A stretch of 25,015 nucleotides of DNA from Methylococcaceae bacterium (lineage in GTDB: Bacteria > Pseudomonadota > Gammaproteobacteria > Methylococcales > Methylomonadaceae): NCBI GenBank assembly GCA_021647145.1, contig JAKIVF010000044.1, forward strand, positions 1 through 25,015. Reading direction: 5' to 3'. Position numbers and translations under genes: made by a program. Shown here one piece after another: positions 23,857-25,015 of the stretch. The notes under the pieces are model-generated. The model did no database searches. It worked only from the letters and a program-made list of their open reading frames with translations, and had not been told where the DNA came from. Numbering within the stretch: the first letter of the stretch is position 1; the number at the start of each line of letters is the position of its first letter.

Positions 23857-24915
23857 ATGGATTGGTTAGTTAATAAAATTGAACCGCCTGATAGTGCTTT
23901 TTTAATAAAAGCACTGGATAAACAACAACAATTAACCAAACCGCTGGGTTCATTAGGCTTACTCGAAGAAATTGCTGTTCGTCTAGCAGCTATGCAAAAA
24001 ACAGAAAATCCCTCTATCAACCAAATATGGGTTTCTATATTTGCAGCAGACCATGGTATCTCCGAAGAGTCTGTTTCTGCTTTTCCACAAATAGTTACAA
24101 CAGAAATGGTGAAGAACTTTGTTAATTCAGGTGCTGCAATTAATGTTTTATCTCGTTATATAAAAGCTGATTTTGAAGTGATAGATGTTGGGTTAATTGC
24201 TGCTATTGATGTAGAAGGTGTTATTTCTGAACGTGCAGGGAACGGAACTGAAAATTTTGCAAAGCAGGCGGCGATGACCACGGGACAAATGCAATCAGCA
24301 TTAGCAACAGGAAAAGCTGCGGTTGAAAGAGCAGTAAACCACCGAGCCCATTTATTTATTGGTGGTGAAATGGGTATAGCAAATACAACTAGTGCAAGTG
24401 CAATTGCCGTTGTATTGACGGGTATGACAGTAGAACAACTAACCGGTACGGGTACAGGAATAGATAGCAGAGCTGTTGAACATAAGGCAAATGTTATTAA
24501 ACGTGCAATTTCATTACACCAGAATTTCTTAATAAATCCGCTAAACGTTTTACAATATTTAGGTGGTTTTGAAATAGCCGCCTTAGTCGGTGCTTATGTT
24601 TTTTCTGCGCAACGAGGCTTGCCAATAGTCGTCGATGGATTTATTTCAACAACGGCTGCATTGTTAGCAGTTAAAATTAACCCTGAGATACAGAGCTGGC
24701 TTATTTATGCCCATTGTTCAGAAGAAAAAGGGCATAAATTTATTTTAGACTACTTAGATGCAAGGCCATTATTGTATTTAAATATGCGATTAGGTGAGGG
24801 GAGTGGAGCGGTTACAGCTGTTCCATTAATACAAATGGCATGTAAATTACAGAGTGAAATGGCAACATTTCAACAGGCAAAAATTACAACAAAAAAAGAA
24901 AAAGGTAATAAGTAA
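23857..24915 (+). CDS. cobT: Nicotinate-nucleotide--dimethylbenzimidazole phosphoribosyltransferase
   Basis: Activates the lower-ligand base by forming alpha-ribazole phosphate from nicotinate mononucleotide and 5,6-dimethylbenzimidazole. The 352 residues carry LTKPLGSLGLLEEIA (26-40), FAADHGI (62-68), GEMGIANTTSAS (170-181, with Glu171 matching the base-binding Glu174 of Salmonella), and LGEGSGA (312-318, with the catalytic Glu314 equivalent to Glu317). Length is typical. It begins three bases after cobU and ends at TAA 24913-24915, which overlaps the ATG of the next frame. cobS would complete the pathway but is not within the window. Confidence 0.96.
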   Translation: MDWLVNKIEPPDSAFLIKALDKQQQLTKPLGSLGLLEEIAVRLAAMQKTENPSINQIWVSIFAADHGISEESVSAFPQIVTTEMVKNFVNSGAAINVLSRYIKADFEVIDVGLIAAIDVEGVISERAGNGTENFAKQAAMTTGQMQSALATGKAAVERAVNHRAHLFIGGEMGIANTTSASAIAVVLTGMTVEQLTGTGTGIDSRAVEHKANVIKRAISLHQNFLINPLNVLQYLGGFEIAALVGAYVFSAQRGLPIVVDGFISTTAALLAVKINPEIQSWLIYAHCSEEKGHKFILDYLDARPLLYLNMRLGEGSGAVTAVPLIQMACKLQSEMATFQQAKITTKKEKGNK

Positions 24916-25015
24916 TGATTGGTCGTATTGAAAGTAATGATAGTGAGAGTCAAACGGGTGGAATAATATCAGAAGGAAAGCATGATGAGTTCCAGAAAGA
25001 TGATAGGAACCCGGA
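24915..25015 (+). CDS. N-terminal fragment of an unidentified gene overlapping cobT (cut by window end)
   Basis: ATG 24915-24917 shares its A with the cobT stop (TAATG), and AAAGG lies about nine bases upstream. The frame stays open for 33 codons to the window edge, starting MIGRIESNDSESQTGG and continuing hydrophilic. The spacing implies translational coupling to cobT. The sequence does not resemble the start of CobS or of the CobC phosphatase, the usual neighbours, so I leave it unnamed. Confidence 0.5.
   Translation, partial: MIGRIESNDSESQTGGIISEGKHDEFQKDDRNP

Overview
The window looks like chromosome from an AT-rich gammaproteobacterium. The gene orders pilB-pilC-pilD-coaE-zapD-yacG, lptF-lptG divergent from pepA-holC-valS, and a glmS with an N-terminal Cys are all typical of that class. 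The N-terminus of LptF and the small membrane and lipocalin-like proteins remind me of Methylococcales (methanotrophs), but this is an impression from protein style, not a search result. There are no tRNA or rRNA genes, no CRISPR array and no intact insertion sequence.

Layout. 1-918: the C-terminus of an unidentified gene, then about 840 bases with no intact gene. That stretch holds a terminator-like hairpin, a decayed minus-strand coding remnant and, at 766-901, a long hairpin followed by a T-run that may be a structured RNA. 919-2781: glmS (minus). 2782-3253: non-coding, with a perfect 14-bp palindrome. 3254-3649: a small secreted lipocalin-like protein, convergent with lptG-lptF (3739-5927, minus). 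6020-10855: pepA, holC and valS (plus). 11110-17867: a type IV pilus biogenesis and housekeeping run: pilB, pilC, an unusual soluble chemoreceptor-like/rhodanese fusion, pilD, coaE, zapD, yacG. 18043-20506: a secreted TIM-barrel glycosidase-like protein and an acyltransferase-3 membrane protein. 20533-22280: a two-gene ABC-2 exporter (minus). 22372-24915: a small membrane protein, a universal stress protein, cobU and cobT (plus), followed by the start of another overlapping gene cut by the window edge.

How the genes work together. Many encode envelope functions: GlmS makes glucosamine-6-phosphate for peptidoglycan and LPS, LptFG extracts LPS, PilBCD assemble type IV pili, and ZapD with YacG act on cell division and gyrase. 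The glycosidase-like/acyltransferase pair may modify a periplasmic or surface glycan. CobU and CobT assemble the cobalamin nucleotide loop.

Most notable observations: (1) the gene between pilC and pilD joins a degenerate methyl-accepting-type signalling hairpin to a rhodanese domain with an intact active-site Cys, and has no sensor or membrane segment; (2) the GH17-like protein appears to have Gln where the catalytic nucleophile Glu belongs; (3) a roughly 131-nt hairpin lies beside glmS, and 25 bases of it recur with two mismatches upstream of pilB; (4) a HutC/GntR-type palindrome lies upstream of glmS. All functional readings come from recognising motifs by eye; no database search was run.
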